A DNA stretch of 35,791 bases from Thiotrichales bacterium (lineage in GTDB: Bacteria > Pseudomonadota > Gammaproteobacteria > Thiomicrospirales > Thiomicrospiraceae): contig JAEMQD010000150.1 in assembly GCA_022759035.1 (NCBI GenBank), positions 1 through 35,791 of the forward strand, in the 5' to 3' direction. Positions 25,692 to 35,536 of the stretch are shown one piece after another. Both the position numbers and the translations under genes were made by a program. The notes below the pieces were generated by a model. The model made no database searches. It was not told the DNA's origin and was given only the letters and a program-made list of their open reading frames with translations. How positions within the stretch are numbered: the first letter of the stretch is position 1; the number at the start of each line of letters is the position of its first letter.

Positions 25692-26560
25692 TGAATATAT
25701 TACGTAATGGTATGTCAACGATTGCTGGTATCGTTGTCGTTGGTTTGTCTATGTCAGTATTTACGGTAGAACAATACGAAAAAGCAATTAAATTGCAATT
25801 AGGTCAAGTTGTTGATGCTGATTATCAGCCAGGGTTACACTTTAAACTACCATTTATCAATAATGTGATTAAGTTTGATGGACGTATCCAAACCTTAGAT
25901 GCAGAACCAGAGCGCTATTTGACGCTAGAAAAGAAAAACTTAATTGTTGATTCATTTGTTAAATGGCGTATTGCTGATGTTCAACAGTTTTATATTTCGA
26001 TGGGCGGCGATATTCGTCGTGCTAACTTGCGCTTAGCTCAGATTATTAAGGATGGCTTACGTGCAGAGTTTGCAGCAAGAACAGTTCAAGATGTGATTGC
26101 TGGTGATCGTAGCAAACTTGTTGAAGGGATTGAAGCGGCAGCTAATCGCCAAGCAAAAGAATTCGGTATTGAACTAATCGATGTGCGCTTAAAACGTATT
26201 GATTTGCCAAAAGAGGTGAGTGAATCTGTTTATCGTCGTATGGAAGCAGAACGTATCCGCGTTGCTAAAGACTTGCGCTCTCAAGGTTCGGAGGCAGCCG
26301 AACGCATTCGTGCTGATTCGGATCGTCAGCGTACCGTATTACTAGCAGAAGCTTACAAAGAAGCAGAAAAACTGCGCGGTGAGGGTGATGCAAAAGCAAC
26401 CGAAATTTATGCAAATGCGCATAGTAAAAATGCCGACTTTTTCTCTTTTTATCGCTCACTTTCTGTATATCGTGAAGCCTTTAAAGATAAACACGACGTG
26501 TTGGTGTTAGATAGTGATGCGGATTTCTTACGTTTCTTGCGTCAACCCTCTGGTAAATAA
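25691..26560 (+). CDS. hflC: HflC, FtsH-modulating SPFH protein
   Basis: Partner of HflK in the FtsH-regulating membrane complex. The 289 residues have an N-terminal membrane anchor (about 8-26), the SPFH domain (FTVEQYEKAIKLQLGQVV to about 200, including QPGLHFKLPFINNV), and the conserved helical ending: RRMEAERIRVAKDLRSQGSE and EAYKEAEKLRGEGDAKATEI (each shortened). The C terminus (VLDSDADFLRFLR) is the usual HflC end. Starts within the hflK stop, so the 1:1 partners are coupled in translation. Confidence 0.95.
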   Translation: MNILRNGMSTIAGIVVVGLSMSVFTVEQYEKAIKLQLGQVVDADYQPGLHFKLPFINNVIKFDGRIQTLDAEPERYLTLEKKNLIVDSFVKWRIADVQQFYISMGGDIRRANLRLAQIIKDGLRAEFAARTVQDVIAGDRSKLVEGIEAAANRQAKEFGIELIDVRLKRIDLPKEVSESVYRRMEAERIRVAKDLRSQGSEAAERIRADSDRQRTVLLAEAYKEAEKLRGEGDAKATEIYANAHSKNADFFSFYRSLSVYREAFKDKHDVLVLDSDADFLRFLRQPSGK

Positions 26561-26577
26561 TGTAGGCAATAGTTGTA

Positions 26578-27759
26578 ATGTCGAGTGAAATGAATCGCTG
26601 GCTTGTGCCAGATGGCGTGGAAGATATTCTGCCACAAGAAGCGGCGCAGATTGAGTACTGGCGTAGACTGCTGTTAGATGAGTTTTCACGCTGGGGTTAT
26701 GGTCAAGTGATGCCGCCTTTGGTTGAGTTTGTTCAATCGTTACTTACTGGCAAAGCGTCTGATTTAAGTTTAGATACGTGCCAATTGGTTGATCAGGTTT
26801 CAGGCAAAATGATGGGTGTCCGCGCAGACATGACCCCTCAAGTGGCGCGTATTGATGCCCATCGCTTAAAATCTAAGCTACCCACACGCTTATGTTATGC
26901 GGGTGAGGTGTTGCGTGCGCGTCCTAATGCCGTTACGAACTCTCGTAGTCCTATTCAGGTAGGCGCTGAGTTATTTGGTCATTCTGGCGTGCAAAGTGAT
27001 ATAGAGATCATGGAGCTGATGTTGGCGACTTGTGAACGTGTTGGTTTAAGTTCGTTAACCTTGAGTTTAGGTCATGTCGGTATTTACCGAGAATTGTCTG
27101 TTTTGGCGGGTTTAACTGCGGAACAGGACACCATGGCACAAGCCATTCTACAACGTAAATCTTTACCAGAATGGCAAAGCTGGTGTGCTTCGTTGACGAC
27201 AGTCTCAGAAAATATCAAAGCGGCACTCTTCGTTTTGCCACAGCTTTGTGGTGACGGTTTGGCTGTTTTAAATCTTGCCGAGAAGCAGTTGTCGAGTTTA
27301 TCGCGCAACATAGAAGCAGCGTTAGTGCGCTTAAAGCACATTGTGAATCATTTAGCAATGACACATCAGTCATTGTGTATGCACTTAGATTTATCCGATT
27401 TGCGTGGCTTCCAGTACCATACAGGGGTTGTGTTCGGTGTCATTGAGTCGTCTCGTCAGCGAATGATTGCTTCTGGTGGACGTTATGATGAATCTGCTAC
27501 GGACACTGCGCGAGCGGCGACAGGGTTTAGTTTGGATTTACGGCAGTTGATGGATCTTCAATTGCCAGGCGTGCCTCTTAAGCGTAAGCGCATTCTAGCG
27601 CCTGCTGTAGCAGATATGCGCCTCGTGGGGGTGATTCAACAACTGCGTCAGGAAGGACATAGTGTTTTAATTGGTTTTCCTGATGTTGATTGGGCGAGTC
27701 AAAGAAAAGAATGCGATGTTGAATTAGTGAAAGAGCATGACCACTGGGTTGTGCGCTAA
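26578..27759 (+). CDS. hisZ: ATP phosphoribosyltransferase regulatory subunit HisZ
   Basis: HisRS-like protein without aminoacylation activity that forms the hetero-octamer with short-form HisG, the first enzyme of histidine synthesis. 393 residues. It opens with WLVPDGVEDILPQEA, the family start, and keeps the class II fold: VMPPLVEF, VRADMTPQVARIDA, LCYAGEVLRARP, QVGAELFG, then FQYHTGVVFGV and ASGGRYDES. Its presence implies that a short HisG is encoded elsewhere. The order hflC-hisZ-purA is common outside enterobacteria. A second ATG (MNRWL) lies 12 bases in and could be the start; neither has a strong ribosome site. Confidence 0.92.
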   Translation: MSSEMNRWLVPDGVEDILPQEAAQIEYWRRLLLDEFSRWGYGQVMPPLVEFVQSLLTGKASDLSLDTCQLVDQVSGKMMGVRADMTPQVARIDAHRLKSKLPTRLCYAGEVLRARPNAVTNSRSPIQVGAELFGHSGVQSDIEIMELMLATCERVGLSSLTLSLGHVGIYRELSVLAGLTAEQDTMAQAILQRKSLPEWQSWCASLTTVSENIKAALFVLPQLCGDGLAVLNLAEKQLSSLSRNIEAALVRLKHIVNHLAMTHQSLCMHLDLSDLRGFQYHTGVVFGVIESSRQRMIASGGRYDESATDTARAATGFSLDLRQLMDLQLPGVPLKRKRILAPAVADMRLVGVIQQLRQEGHSVLIGFPDVDWASQRKECDVELVKEHDHWVVR

Positions 27760-27792
27760 TTTGATGTTTTAGTGTAGTCGATAAATTTCTAA

Positions 27793-29133
<1,341 letters not shown>

Positions 29134-29167
29134 TATTTTTATCACTTAATTAAATGGAATAAAAACG

Positions 29168-31066
29168 ATGTTACAGTTTATTCGTGAACGATCAAAAGGG
29201 GTTTTTGCCTGGATCGTGATTGTTCTTATTATTATTCCTTTTGCCTTGTGGGGCATTGATCAATTTCGTAACGGCGATAAAATCGAAGTCGCAGCAAAGG
29301 TTAATGGTGAGCCAGTTTTAGCGGCAGATGTTGCCCGTGCGTTTGACAATGTAAAACGCCAGTACCAAGAAAATCTAGGTGAAATGTATGCTAGTTTGGT
29401 ACAGGAAGATAAGTTACGCACGCAAGTAATGGATGATTTGATTCAACGCACGGCAATTGATCAAGACATGAAACATGAAGGTTTTGCGATTAATGATCAG
29501 TTGTTAGCGCAAGCTATTCAATCGCAAAAAATGTTCCAGGATAAAGGCGTTTTTTCTGTTTCTCGCTATGAAGAAGTGTTGCGCAACAATAACTATTCTA
29601 AAGAACGTTTTGAGGCATCTCAGCGTCAATTTATGATGCGTAACCAGCTAGAAAGCCTAATTACCTCTGGTGAAATCATTGGACAAACCGAGTTGAATGC
29701 GTTAGCTGCGCTAGAAAGTCAAGAACGCGATATTGGCTACTTGCGTGTGGATTATCGTCCATACCTTGCTTCTGCTCATGTTGACGAAGCCCAAGTGAAT
29801 AGTTATTACGAGCAAAATAAAGATCGTTTTAAAGCGCCAGAACAGGTCGCTGTTGAATATATTCATTTGTCTGCTGCAGATTTAATGAAGTCAATTAAAG
29901 TAACTGATGATCAAGTACTGGCTTACTATAAAGAGCATTTAGATAAAGTGCAGCTTCCTGAAAAGCGTAATGTTCGTCATATTCTTATCATGGCAGCGAA
30001 AGACGCAGATGCTAAAGTTGATGCTGCTGCAAAAGCAAAGATTGAAGGATTGGTTGATCAGATTAGTAAAGGAGCAGACTTTGCAGATTTAGCAAAGAAA
30101 AACTCGGAAGACCCTGGTAGCGCGACACGCGGCGGTGAATTAGGCTTTTTCCAACGTGGAGATATGGTACCAGAGTTTGAGCAAGCTGCTTTTGCTTTAA
30201 AAAATGTGGGTGATCTTTCTCCAATTGTGCGCACGAGTTATGGTTATCATGTGTTGCAATTAGTGGCTGTTGAGCCTGCTAAAACGCCAGCCTTTGAACA
30301 AGTGCGTGACATTATGACCTCTGAGCTTAAAACCGACTTGGCCATGAAAGCTTATACGACACAGCTAGAGACGCTAAAGACTTTGACCTTTGAACAAGAT
30401 GATAGTTTGGCGCCCGCGGCAAAAAAATTAGACCTACCAGTTCAGACAAGTCAGCTCATGACTAAGGAAACGGGAGAAGGCGTGTTCGCAGAGAAATCGG
30501 TTATTGATGCGGCATTTTCTAACAAAGTGTTAAAAGATAAGCTTAATAGTGCGGTTGTTGAAACACAAGCAGGTGAAGCGGTTGTGATGCACCTGAAAGA
30601 CTATATACCAGAGCACGATAAATCTTTAGCAGAAGTGCATGAGGATATTGTTCAGCAACTTAAAAAACAGGCTGCGGTAGCACAAGCGAAAGCACAAGCT
30701 GATGCATTGCTAAGCGATGTTAAAAAGCCCGCTGCTGATCCAGCGATGCTGGTGAAAACAGGCATTACTTGGCAATCGAGCGAGTGGTTAGGTAGAAGTG
30801 CTGATAAGGTGTTGCCAGAAGTATTGGCTGCGGCATTCAAAGCACCAAAGCCGAAAGATACGACACCTGTATGGGTTGAAAAACAGTTATCGACTGGTGA
30901 TACTGTGCTTATTCGTGTTGCAGGTGTCCGCACGGATGATGCAAAAGTTAAGCAGATAGCAGATGAATTGAAACAAGCAGCAATGCAAGTGTTTTCTGAT
31001 GCTACTGTTGAAGCACTAGGTAATGCAGTAAAAGATAAAGCTAAGGTAGAAATACTGGTTAAGTGA
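29168..31066 (+). CDS. ppiD: PpiD-like membrane-anchored periplasmic chaperone
   Basis: Inner-membrane protein facing the periplasm that helps proteins leaving the Sec translocon. The 632 residues run: short cytoplasmic start (MLQFIRERSKG), one membrane anchor (about 12-30, VFAWIVIVLIIIPFALWGI), a SurA-N-type chaperone region to about residue 230, a parvulin domain (about 265-375: KRNVRHILIMA, GADFADLAKKNSEDPGSATRGGELGFF, YGYHVLQL), and a second chaperone-type C-terminal part. In E. coli ppiD follows hupB and lon; here it follows purA. Whether the parvulin domain is catalytically active is unclear, since E. coli PpiD is nearly inactive. Confidence 0.92.
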   Translation: MLQFIRERSKGVFAWIVIVLIIIPFALWGIDQFRNGDKIEVAAKVNGEPVLAADVARAFDNVKRQYQENLGEMYASLVQEDKLRTQVMDDLIQRTAIDQDMKHEGFAINDQLLAQAIQSQKMFQDKGVFSVSRYEEVLRNNNYSKERFEASQRQFMMRNQLESLITSGEIIGQTELNALAALESQERDIGYLRVDYRPYLASAHVDEAQVNSYYEQNKDRFKAPEQVAVEYIHLSAADLMKSIKVTDDQVLAYYKEHLDKVQLPEKRNVRHILIMAAKDADAKVDAAAKAKIEGLVDQISKGADFADLAKKNSEDPGSATRGGELGFFQRGDMVPEFEQAAFALKNVGDLSPIVRTSYGYHVLQLVAVEPAKTPAFEQVRDIMTSELKTDLAMKAYTTQLETLKTLTFEQDDSLAPAAKKLDLPVQTSQLMTKETGEGVFAEKSVIDAAFSNKVLKDKLNSAVVETQAGEAVVMHLKDYIPEHDKSLAEVHEDIVQQLKKQAAVAQAKAQADALLSDVKKPAADPAMLVKTGITWQSSEWLGRSADKVLPEVLAAAFKAPKPKDTTPVWVEKQLSTGDTVLIRVAGVRTDDAKVKQIADELKQAAMQVFSDATVEALGNAVKDKAKVEILVK

Positions 31067-31090
31067 TTAACCACGCTTCACCATAGCAAC

Positions 31091-31118
31091 AAAAAAGCCA
31101 GCAGATGCTGGCTTTTTT
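31091..31118. terminator. Two-way terminator between ppiD and the unknown operon
   Basis: GCCAGC-AGAT-GCTGGC hairpin (31097-31112) with six A on the left and six T on the right. It therefore works on both strands and lies exactly between convergent ppiD and the six-gene leftward operon. Confidence 0.9.
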
Positions 31119-31134
31119 GTTATGTAAACATTAA

Positions 31135-32283
31135 TTAACGCGGGTAGGTTTCAATATCTGGGCTCGTGCGATATTGATACGGCTTTGCTTCACTATTCGT
31201 TTGTTTTAATTGTATGATCTGTTCTTTTAAAGCGGTTTGTAGCGATTTAATTTCGCCTATGTCCTGACGTAAGCGCGCAATTTGCTCTAAAACAACTTTG
31301 TTGTCAGGATGACTGACGATTGTTGCAGTGGTTGGTTGTGGTGTAGCTGTTTGCGATACAACGGTAGGCGTTGCTTTTGCCAATTTAGCGCTAATTTTTT
31401 CGTCTATATTTGCAGGCAATTGACCAAGTTGTTGCTGCATTTCTTGTTGGTTTTTACTGAAACTTGCTTCAAGTTGGGTGAGTTGATTTTGTAATTCGAC
31501 AAGCTTGTCTGCAACTTGTGTATTCACCACATTGTTGTTTACAGTTTCGTTTGTCGCTGTTGTTACTGGTTTAGTATCATTTATCGGCTTGTCCATTGTG
31601 TTTGTTGCTGCGGTAATGACTGGTGCTTCTGTTGGTGTCGTCGAGCTGTCAGTTTTTTCTTCTATAGCGTGCTGTTCGCTAGATTGTGTTTTTACGTTGT
31701 TAGGCGTTAGTTGATCTAGTGATGCTTGCATTTGTTCGATGGTGCTGGCAAGTTCATCCATTTTTAATGTGAGTGTTTTGCTTACAAGGCTTTGGTGTTC
31801 ATCCACATTCTCCAACACACTGTTAGACATGCTTATAAAACCAGCACGGCTCTGGAGCATAACACCAATCGTTGTGCCGAATCCAGCAATGGCAATAACG
31901 CCGCTAATAACGGTCAGGATAATGACATTTTTTTTGGCAGAATTAACTTCTTGTACCGCTTGTCGTGTCGCGTGTCGCCAGCCGCTAGCGGCATCAACCA
32001 GTTCTTTAATGCTTTCGCTCTGAGATTTGGCAAGATCCAGGTTTTTCTGCGCAATTTCTTGTGCTGTTTGCGTTCCATCTTGCAGTGCAAGACTTGCTTG
32101 CTCAATCACATTTGCCCAAGTGTGGCTAGCTTCTAGCGCATTATGTTCGAGTGTGTTTGCGCTAGCCTCCATAATACGCTCTGCTTTCGCTTTACTTATG
32201 TTTCCTGAGGATGCGAGTGTTTCTAATTCGGTTGGGTTGTCCATTAAGCTGTCTAATTCGTCTAAATAGTTGCGATTCGACAT
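31135..32283 (-). CDS. Unrecognised single-pass membrane protein with coiled-coil flanks
   Basis: I do not recognise this 382-residue protein. Residues 1-115 are soluble and helix-rich, with Ala, Glu and Gln heptad-like spacing. One membrane segment spans about 119-144 (NVIILTVISGVIAIAGFGTTIG), preceded by KK, which suggests a cytoplasmic N terminus and a periplasmic C terminus. Residues 155-192 and 256-290 look like coiled coil. Two Thr/Val/Pro-rich linkers (about 195-255 and 302-325) separate them, and a last coiled coil (about 329-362) ends in a short polar tail. There are no cysteines. The ATG at 32283 has AAGGAG; an upstream GTG lies too close to it. It follows the acidic gene by 21 bases and is last in its operon, before a strong terminator. 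A scaffold or tethering role is only a guess. Confidence 0.75.
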   Translation of the reverse strand: MSNRNYLDELDSLMDNPTELETLASSGNISKAKAERIMEASANTLEHNALEASHTWANVIEQASLALQDGTQTAQEIAQKNLDLAKSQSESIKELVDAASGWRHATRQAVQEVNSAKKNVIILTVISGVIAIAGFGTTIGVMLQSRAGFISMSNSVLENVDEHQSLVSKTLTLKMDELASTIEQMQASLDQLTPNNVKTQSSEQHAIEEKTDSSTTPTEAPVITAATNTMDKPINDTKPVTTATNETVNNNVVNTQVADKLVELQNQLTQLEASFSKNQQEMQQQLGQLPANIDEKISAKLAKATPTVVSQTATPQPTTATIVSHPDNKVVLEQIARLRQDIGEIKSLQTALKEQIIQLKQTNSEAKPYQYRTSPDIETYPR

Positions 32284-32304
32284 AGTGCACACTCCTTTTT
32301 TAAG

Positions 32305-33231
32305 TTAAAGTTGTGCGAGTTGTTGGCGCAAACGCGCATTTCTTGCACTAATATCATCTGTTTTTTGCGCAACTTCGCTTGCTTTTCTGCGCCACGTGTC
32401 GGCAGACCAACCCAAGGTTTCAGGTGTTGCCAATGTTGTTCCTAGAGCTTGAGCAATATGATTGATTTCTTCGTATTTGGTGTTGTTCAACTGTTCTGCT
32501 AATTGCTGTTGTTGATGTGTTACTGTGTCTAATAATACATCAAGTTGTGCTAAGTTTTGTTGCGGTCCTTTTTCTTCGCTTTGTTGGCGAAGTTCAAGCC
32601 AATCTTGTAATGCTTGGATGGCGTTAGCAACCACTGCGTGCAAATGTCCAGCAATATTGTCGGAAGGGCTTACTGCCGCTGATATTTCACCCGCAACAGG
32701 TGTTGCTACCATGCTTGTTGCTGTGTCATCTAGTGCTATAGGTGCTTCATCTGCCACAAGATCAGTTGTTTCATTGTCATCTTGGTCAGGTGTTGGAATA
32801 ACTTCTTCACCCAATACTTCTTCATGGCTTTCCATTGTTTCTACTACTGGTTCATTATCAGTAGATGGCATCATGGTTGTTTCATCTGTTGTATCGAGCG
32901 ATGCTTCATCAGCTTCAAGCGTAACCGATTCATCATTGCTGATGTCCAAGTCAGACAATGCATCATTTGCATCACTAGCCACTTCTAAAATATCGACATC
33001 GGTAACGTTGTTTTCAGATATTTCTGGCAACTCATCATCAGCGCTATTTATTTGTGCTAGCATCTCATTGTCTAATGACAGCGAGTCAATGTTAGCTAAC
33101 TCAAGATGCTCCAGTGCTGCCTCTTCTGTTGAGGGCGTGCTGGCTGTTTCTGTTTCACTCGCAGCATTTTCAAACATTTTTAGCATTGCTTCAGTTGCAA
33201 GGGCATCATTATCCAACGGTTCGGTTGACAT
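32305..33231 (-). CDS. Unrecognised highly acidic protein with C-terminal helical domain
   Basis: I do not recognise this 308-residue protein. Residues 1-190 are rich in Asp, Glu, Ser, Thr and Ala and look disordered; between K18 and R215 there is not one Lys or Arg (196 residues). The C-terminal part (about 192-308) is different: predicted helices with IQALQDWLELRQQ, a Gln-rich stretch (HQQQQLAEQL), a Trp-containing segment (LGWSADTWRRKASEV) and a basic coiled-coil-like end. No signal peptide or membrane segment is visible, so it is probably cytoplasmic. GGAGAC before the ATG is a reasonable ribosome site. It is 21 bases upstream of the membrane-protein gene and 20 bases after the EamA gene. 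The adjacent pair suggests that the two products work together. Confidence 0.75.
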   Translation of the reverse strand: MSTEPLDNDALATEAMLKMFENAASETETASTPSTEEAALEHLELANIDSLSLDNEMLAQINSADDELPEISENNVTDVDILEVASDANDALSDLDISNDESVTLEADEASLDTTDETTMMPSTDNEPVVETMESHEEVLGEEVIPTPDQDDNETTDLVADEAPIALDDTATSMVATPVAGEISAAVSPSDNIAGHLHAVVANAIQALQDWLELRQQSEEKGPQQNLAQLDVLLDTVTHQQQQLAEQLNNTKYEEINHIAQALGTTLATPETLGWSADTWRRKASEVAQKTDDISARNARLRQQLAQL

Positions 33232-33251
33232 AGCTTTGTCTCCAATATTAC

Positions 33252-34148
33252 TTACCGGTGTTTATCGGCAGGAATCATAATAAATACAGCCAATCCAAGC
33301 AAAATAAGGCATGCTCCGACCATTAAATAGGGCGTTATGGGTTCGTTATTCACTAACGCACCCCATATTAACGCCAAAGTTGGCGCTAATAAGGTAATGA
33401 AGCTGCTCATTGTTGCAGAAAAGATCGTTAATACTTTGTAGTAAAGCAAAAATCCTGCCAAAGAGCCGATAACACCGAGATAAATGATGGCATAAGCAAC
33501 ATTATTTGTGACATTGCTTGGTATGCTGAATCCATTTAGCCACCAAAAACATAATGTCATTGGAATGGCAATGAGTAAGCCGCCCATAACAGTGTCAACT
33601 GGTGCTAACGTCACCTTAGTGCGTTTTAGTAAGCTGGCACTTAGTGCATGAAAAAAAGTAGAGGCGAGCATAGCAATAATTGACCAAGTCATTGTGTCTT
33701 GTAGTTGGTGTTTGGGGTCGTGAAAAATAATCCATAATCCGTAGATAGCTAAGATAATTCCAAGCCAATGCCATAACTTAAGATGAAGGCTACGAAAAAT
33801 AACCCCTTCCAGTATGCCTGTAAAAAGTGGCGCTAAGCCAAAAATTAAGGCGATCCAGCTAGAAGGGAGTTGCTGTGCGGCCAAATAAACGAGTGACATG
33901 GATAATCCGATACCGAGGCCGCCGACAGCAAAATGTGTTGGCCATGCCGAGGTAGCAAGGGGAAGTGGACGTTTTTGATAAATAAACCAAATTGACAATA
34001 GTATTAATGAAAGCAACATTCTTAGACTGAGGCTTAAGAAAGGGTCAATGGTTTGGTTACTAATAACAATGGCAAGCGGAGTGGTCGACCAAATGAAAAC
34101 AACGGAAGCAAAAATAGCCCAAGATTGTGGAGCTATTTGGGTTTGCAT
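33252..34148 (-). CDS. EamA/DMT family transporter
   Basis: A 298-residue inner-membrane protein with ten hydrophobic segments in two similar halves, the plan of the drug/metabolite (EamA) superfamily. Typical stretches are SWAIFASVVFIWSTTPLAIV at the N terminus, the end of the first half around ALIFGLAPLFTGILEGVIF, and SFITLLAPTLALIWGALVNNEPIT in the second half, where EamA proteins have a comparable P-x-x-A-x-x-x-G block. The C terminus is short and basic (PADKHR). Substrate cannot be predicted; EamA proteins export amino acids, metabolites or drugs. The start codon overlaps the stop of the asparaginase-like gene (TAATG), so expression is coupled. Confidence 0.85.
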   Translation of the reverse strand: MQTQIAPQSWAIFASVVFIWSTTPLAIVISNQTIDPFLSLSLRMLLSLILLSIWFIYQKRPLPLATSAWPTHFAVGGLGIGLSMSLVYLAAQQLPSSWIALIFGLAPLFTGILEGVIFRSLHLKLWHWLGIILAIYGLWIIFHDPKHQLQDTMTWSIIAMLASTFFHALSASLLKRTKVTLAPVDTVMGGLLIAIPMTLCFWWLNGFSIPSNVTNNVAYAIIYLGVIGSLAGFLLYYKVLTIFSATMSSFITLLAPTLALIWGALVNNEPITPYLMVGACLILLGLAVFIMIPADKHR

Positions 34149-34630
34149 TATGATTGCCGAACAAAAACGGCTTGTTGTTTGTCTTTTAATACATTGTTTG
34201 CCGTAAAGTATTCTCCTTGCATGGCAATGTAAACGCCCGGTGCTAAGGTTTGTGCTAGTGCAATTGCATAGCCTAGATTAAAACTAGCATCACTTTGTCC
34301 AAAAGCATGTGGGCGCATTGCTCCTGTTAGCACTAAGGTTTTATCACTAATAACTTCTTGTAAAAAACGCGCTGTTTCGGTCATGGTATCCGTGCCATGT
34401 ACAATAACAATGCGGTCGCTATTGCTTTCGCGACAGGCAGTTAAAATTTGCATACGATCTGCAAGCGTTAATTCTAAGCTGTCTTTTTGCATGAGTGATA
34501 AAAACTGATGCGGTGCGGTCATTCGTGCTTGGCTAATTAGAGTTGGAACACAAGAGTGTGTAAAGTGTAGGTTGCCATTAACAAGATTATAGTCTTTATC
34601 GAAAGTGCCGCCTGTTGCAATAATAAGCAT
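34148..34630 (-). CDS. Half-length asparaginase-like protein (N-terminal domain only)
   Basis: A 160-residue protein equal to the N-terminal domain of bacterial L-asparaginases. It keeps the residues that domain normally supplies: the nucleophile position T9 in IIATGGTFDK, the T80-D81 pair in VHGTDTMTETA, and K97 just before VLTGAMRP. The C-terminal domain (about 150 residues) of full enzymes is missing. The downstream gene starts at its stop and is a different family, so this is not a local frameshift. Short asparaginase-domain proteins of this size occur in other Proteobacteria, so it is likely intact. Activity is uncertain, because the full enzyme's active site also uses residues from a partner subunit. 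Starts two bases after the YciI-like gene. Confidence 0.82.
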   Translation of the reverse strand: MLIIATGGTFDKDYNLVNGNLHFTHSCVPTLISQARMTAPHQFLSLMQKDSLELTLADRMQILTACRESNSDRIVIVHGTDTMTETARFLQEVISDKTLVLTGAMRPHAFGQSDASFNLGYAIALAQTLAPGVYIAMQGEYFTANNVLKDKQQAVFVRQS

Positions 34631-34632
34631 AG

Positions 34633-34929
34633 TTAAAAAACCTGCTTAAACGGTTTAACATCGACATGTGCATATACCCCCGCCTGAAGGTAAGGATCTG
34701 CGTTTGCCCATGTTTTGGCTGCTTCTAAGTCAGGAAACTCGGCGACAATGAGGCTGCCCGTGAAGCCAGCAACAGATGGGTCGTCATTATCTACTGCAGG
34801 AAAAGGCCCCGCAATAATTAAACGTCCTGCATCACGTAGTGCTTGTAGGCGTGCCAAATGGTCAGGACGAGCCTGTTGGCGTTTTGTTAATGAGTTTTCT
34901 ACGTCTGTACCAATAATTACGTAAAGCAT
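34633..34929 (-). CDS. yciI: YciI-like protein
   Basis: A small 98-residue protein of the YciI family (ferredoxin-like fold, dimeric, with a His-Asp pair suggested to be catalytic). Family features: [38 protein letters not shown] with the His, and [24 protein letters not shown] with the Asp. Its start overlaps the yciB stop (TAATG). yciB and yciI are also neighbours in E. coli, which supports the call. The biochemical function of the family is not settled. Confidence 0.92.
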   Translation of the reverse strand: MLYVIIGTDVENSLTKRQQARPDHLARLQALRDAGRLIIAGPFPAVDNDDPSVAGFTGSLIVAEFPDLEAAKTWANADPYLQAGVYAHVDVKPFKQVF

Positions 34930-35504
34930 TAGTTGTTTTCCTTATGTTGGTCTTGCGTTGCCTCTATTGGTGCATATTGTTGATTCAAACGCATCATATA
35001 AATCGATTGAGCAATAATGAAAACGAAGGTGATACTAAGCAAGCCGAATAATTTAAAGTTTACCCAAGTGTCTGTATCGAAGTGATAAGCAACCCATAAA
35101 TTAATCATGCCAATGCCAATAAAAAACATTCCCCAAAGCCAACTCATGCGTTGCCAAATGGCAGTTGGGAAGTGTTGAAAGGTGCTTTCCATCATACGTT
35201 GTAATATTGGTTTTTTACCGATATAAATACTGGCAATGAAGGCAACGGCAAACAGCCAGTTGACGACAGTTGGTTTCCATTTAATAAAGTTTTCATCATG
35301 CAGAATAAGTGTTGCTGCGCCTAACAATACAATTAGGGCTGTGCTGGCGAGAAGCATTGCAGGAAGGCGTTTTTCGGTAATATACACATAGGTTGCTTGT
35401 AAAACAGAGGCAATAATCACTACAGTTGTCGCCACGTAAATATCGTAATATTTGTAGGCAATAAAAAATAAAAGAATGGGAATAAAGTCCAAAAACGGTT
35501 TCAC
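34929..35504 (-). CDS. yciB: Inner-membrane septation/envelope protein YciB (IspZ)
   Basis: A 191-residue membrane protein with about five to six hydrophobic segments. Recognisable blocks are [23 protein letters not shown] at the N terminus (shortened), [28 protein letters not shown]-like FQHFPTAIW, and [12 protein letters not shown]. YciB proteins help keep envelope and division machinery in order (the Shigella homologue was named for a septation defect). The start is GTG at 35504 with AGGAAG seven bases upstream; no ATG is suitable. First gene of the six-gene leftward operon, about 30 bases after a clear promoter. Confidence 0.94.
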   Translation of the reverse strand: MKPFLDFIPILLFFIAYKYYDIYVATTVVIIASVLQATYVYITEKRLPAMLLASTALIVLLGAATLILHDENFIKWKPTVVNWLFAVAFIASIYIGKKPILQRMMESTFQHFPTAIWQRMSWLWGMFFIGIGMINLWVAYHFDTDTWVNFKLFGLLSITFVFIIAQSIYMMRLNQQYAPIEATQDQHKENN

Positions 35505-35536
35505 GTTACGCTTCCTAATAGCAAAGTAGAGGGTAG

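Noticed and set aside
31505-32269. Several plus-strand open frames opposite the membrane coiled-coil gene
   Set aside because: Short, overlapping in different frames, low complexity, without ribosome sites; shadows of the minus-strand gene.
32525-33280. 251-codon open frame opposite the acidic protein, very Ser-rich
   Set aside because: It is the mirror of the Asp/Glu/Ala/Thr-rich coding strand; it has no domain, crosses the start of the real gene, and the minus-strand genes have proper ribosome sites and operon spacing.
34148-34148. Asparaginase gene broken by a frameshift
   Set aside because: The following sequence encodes an EamA transporter from its first codon, with no trace of the asparaginase C-terminal domain in any frame.
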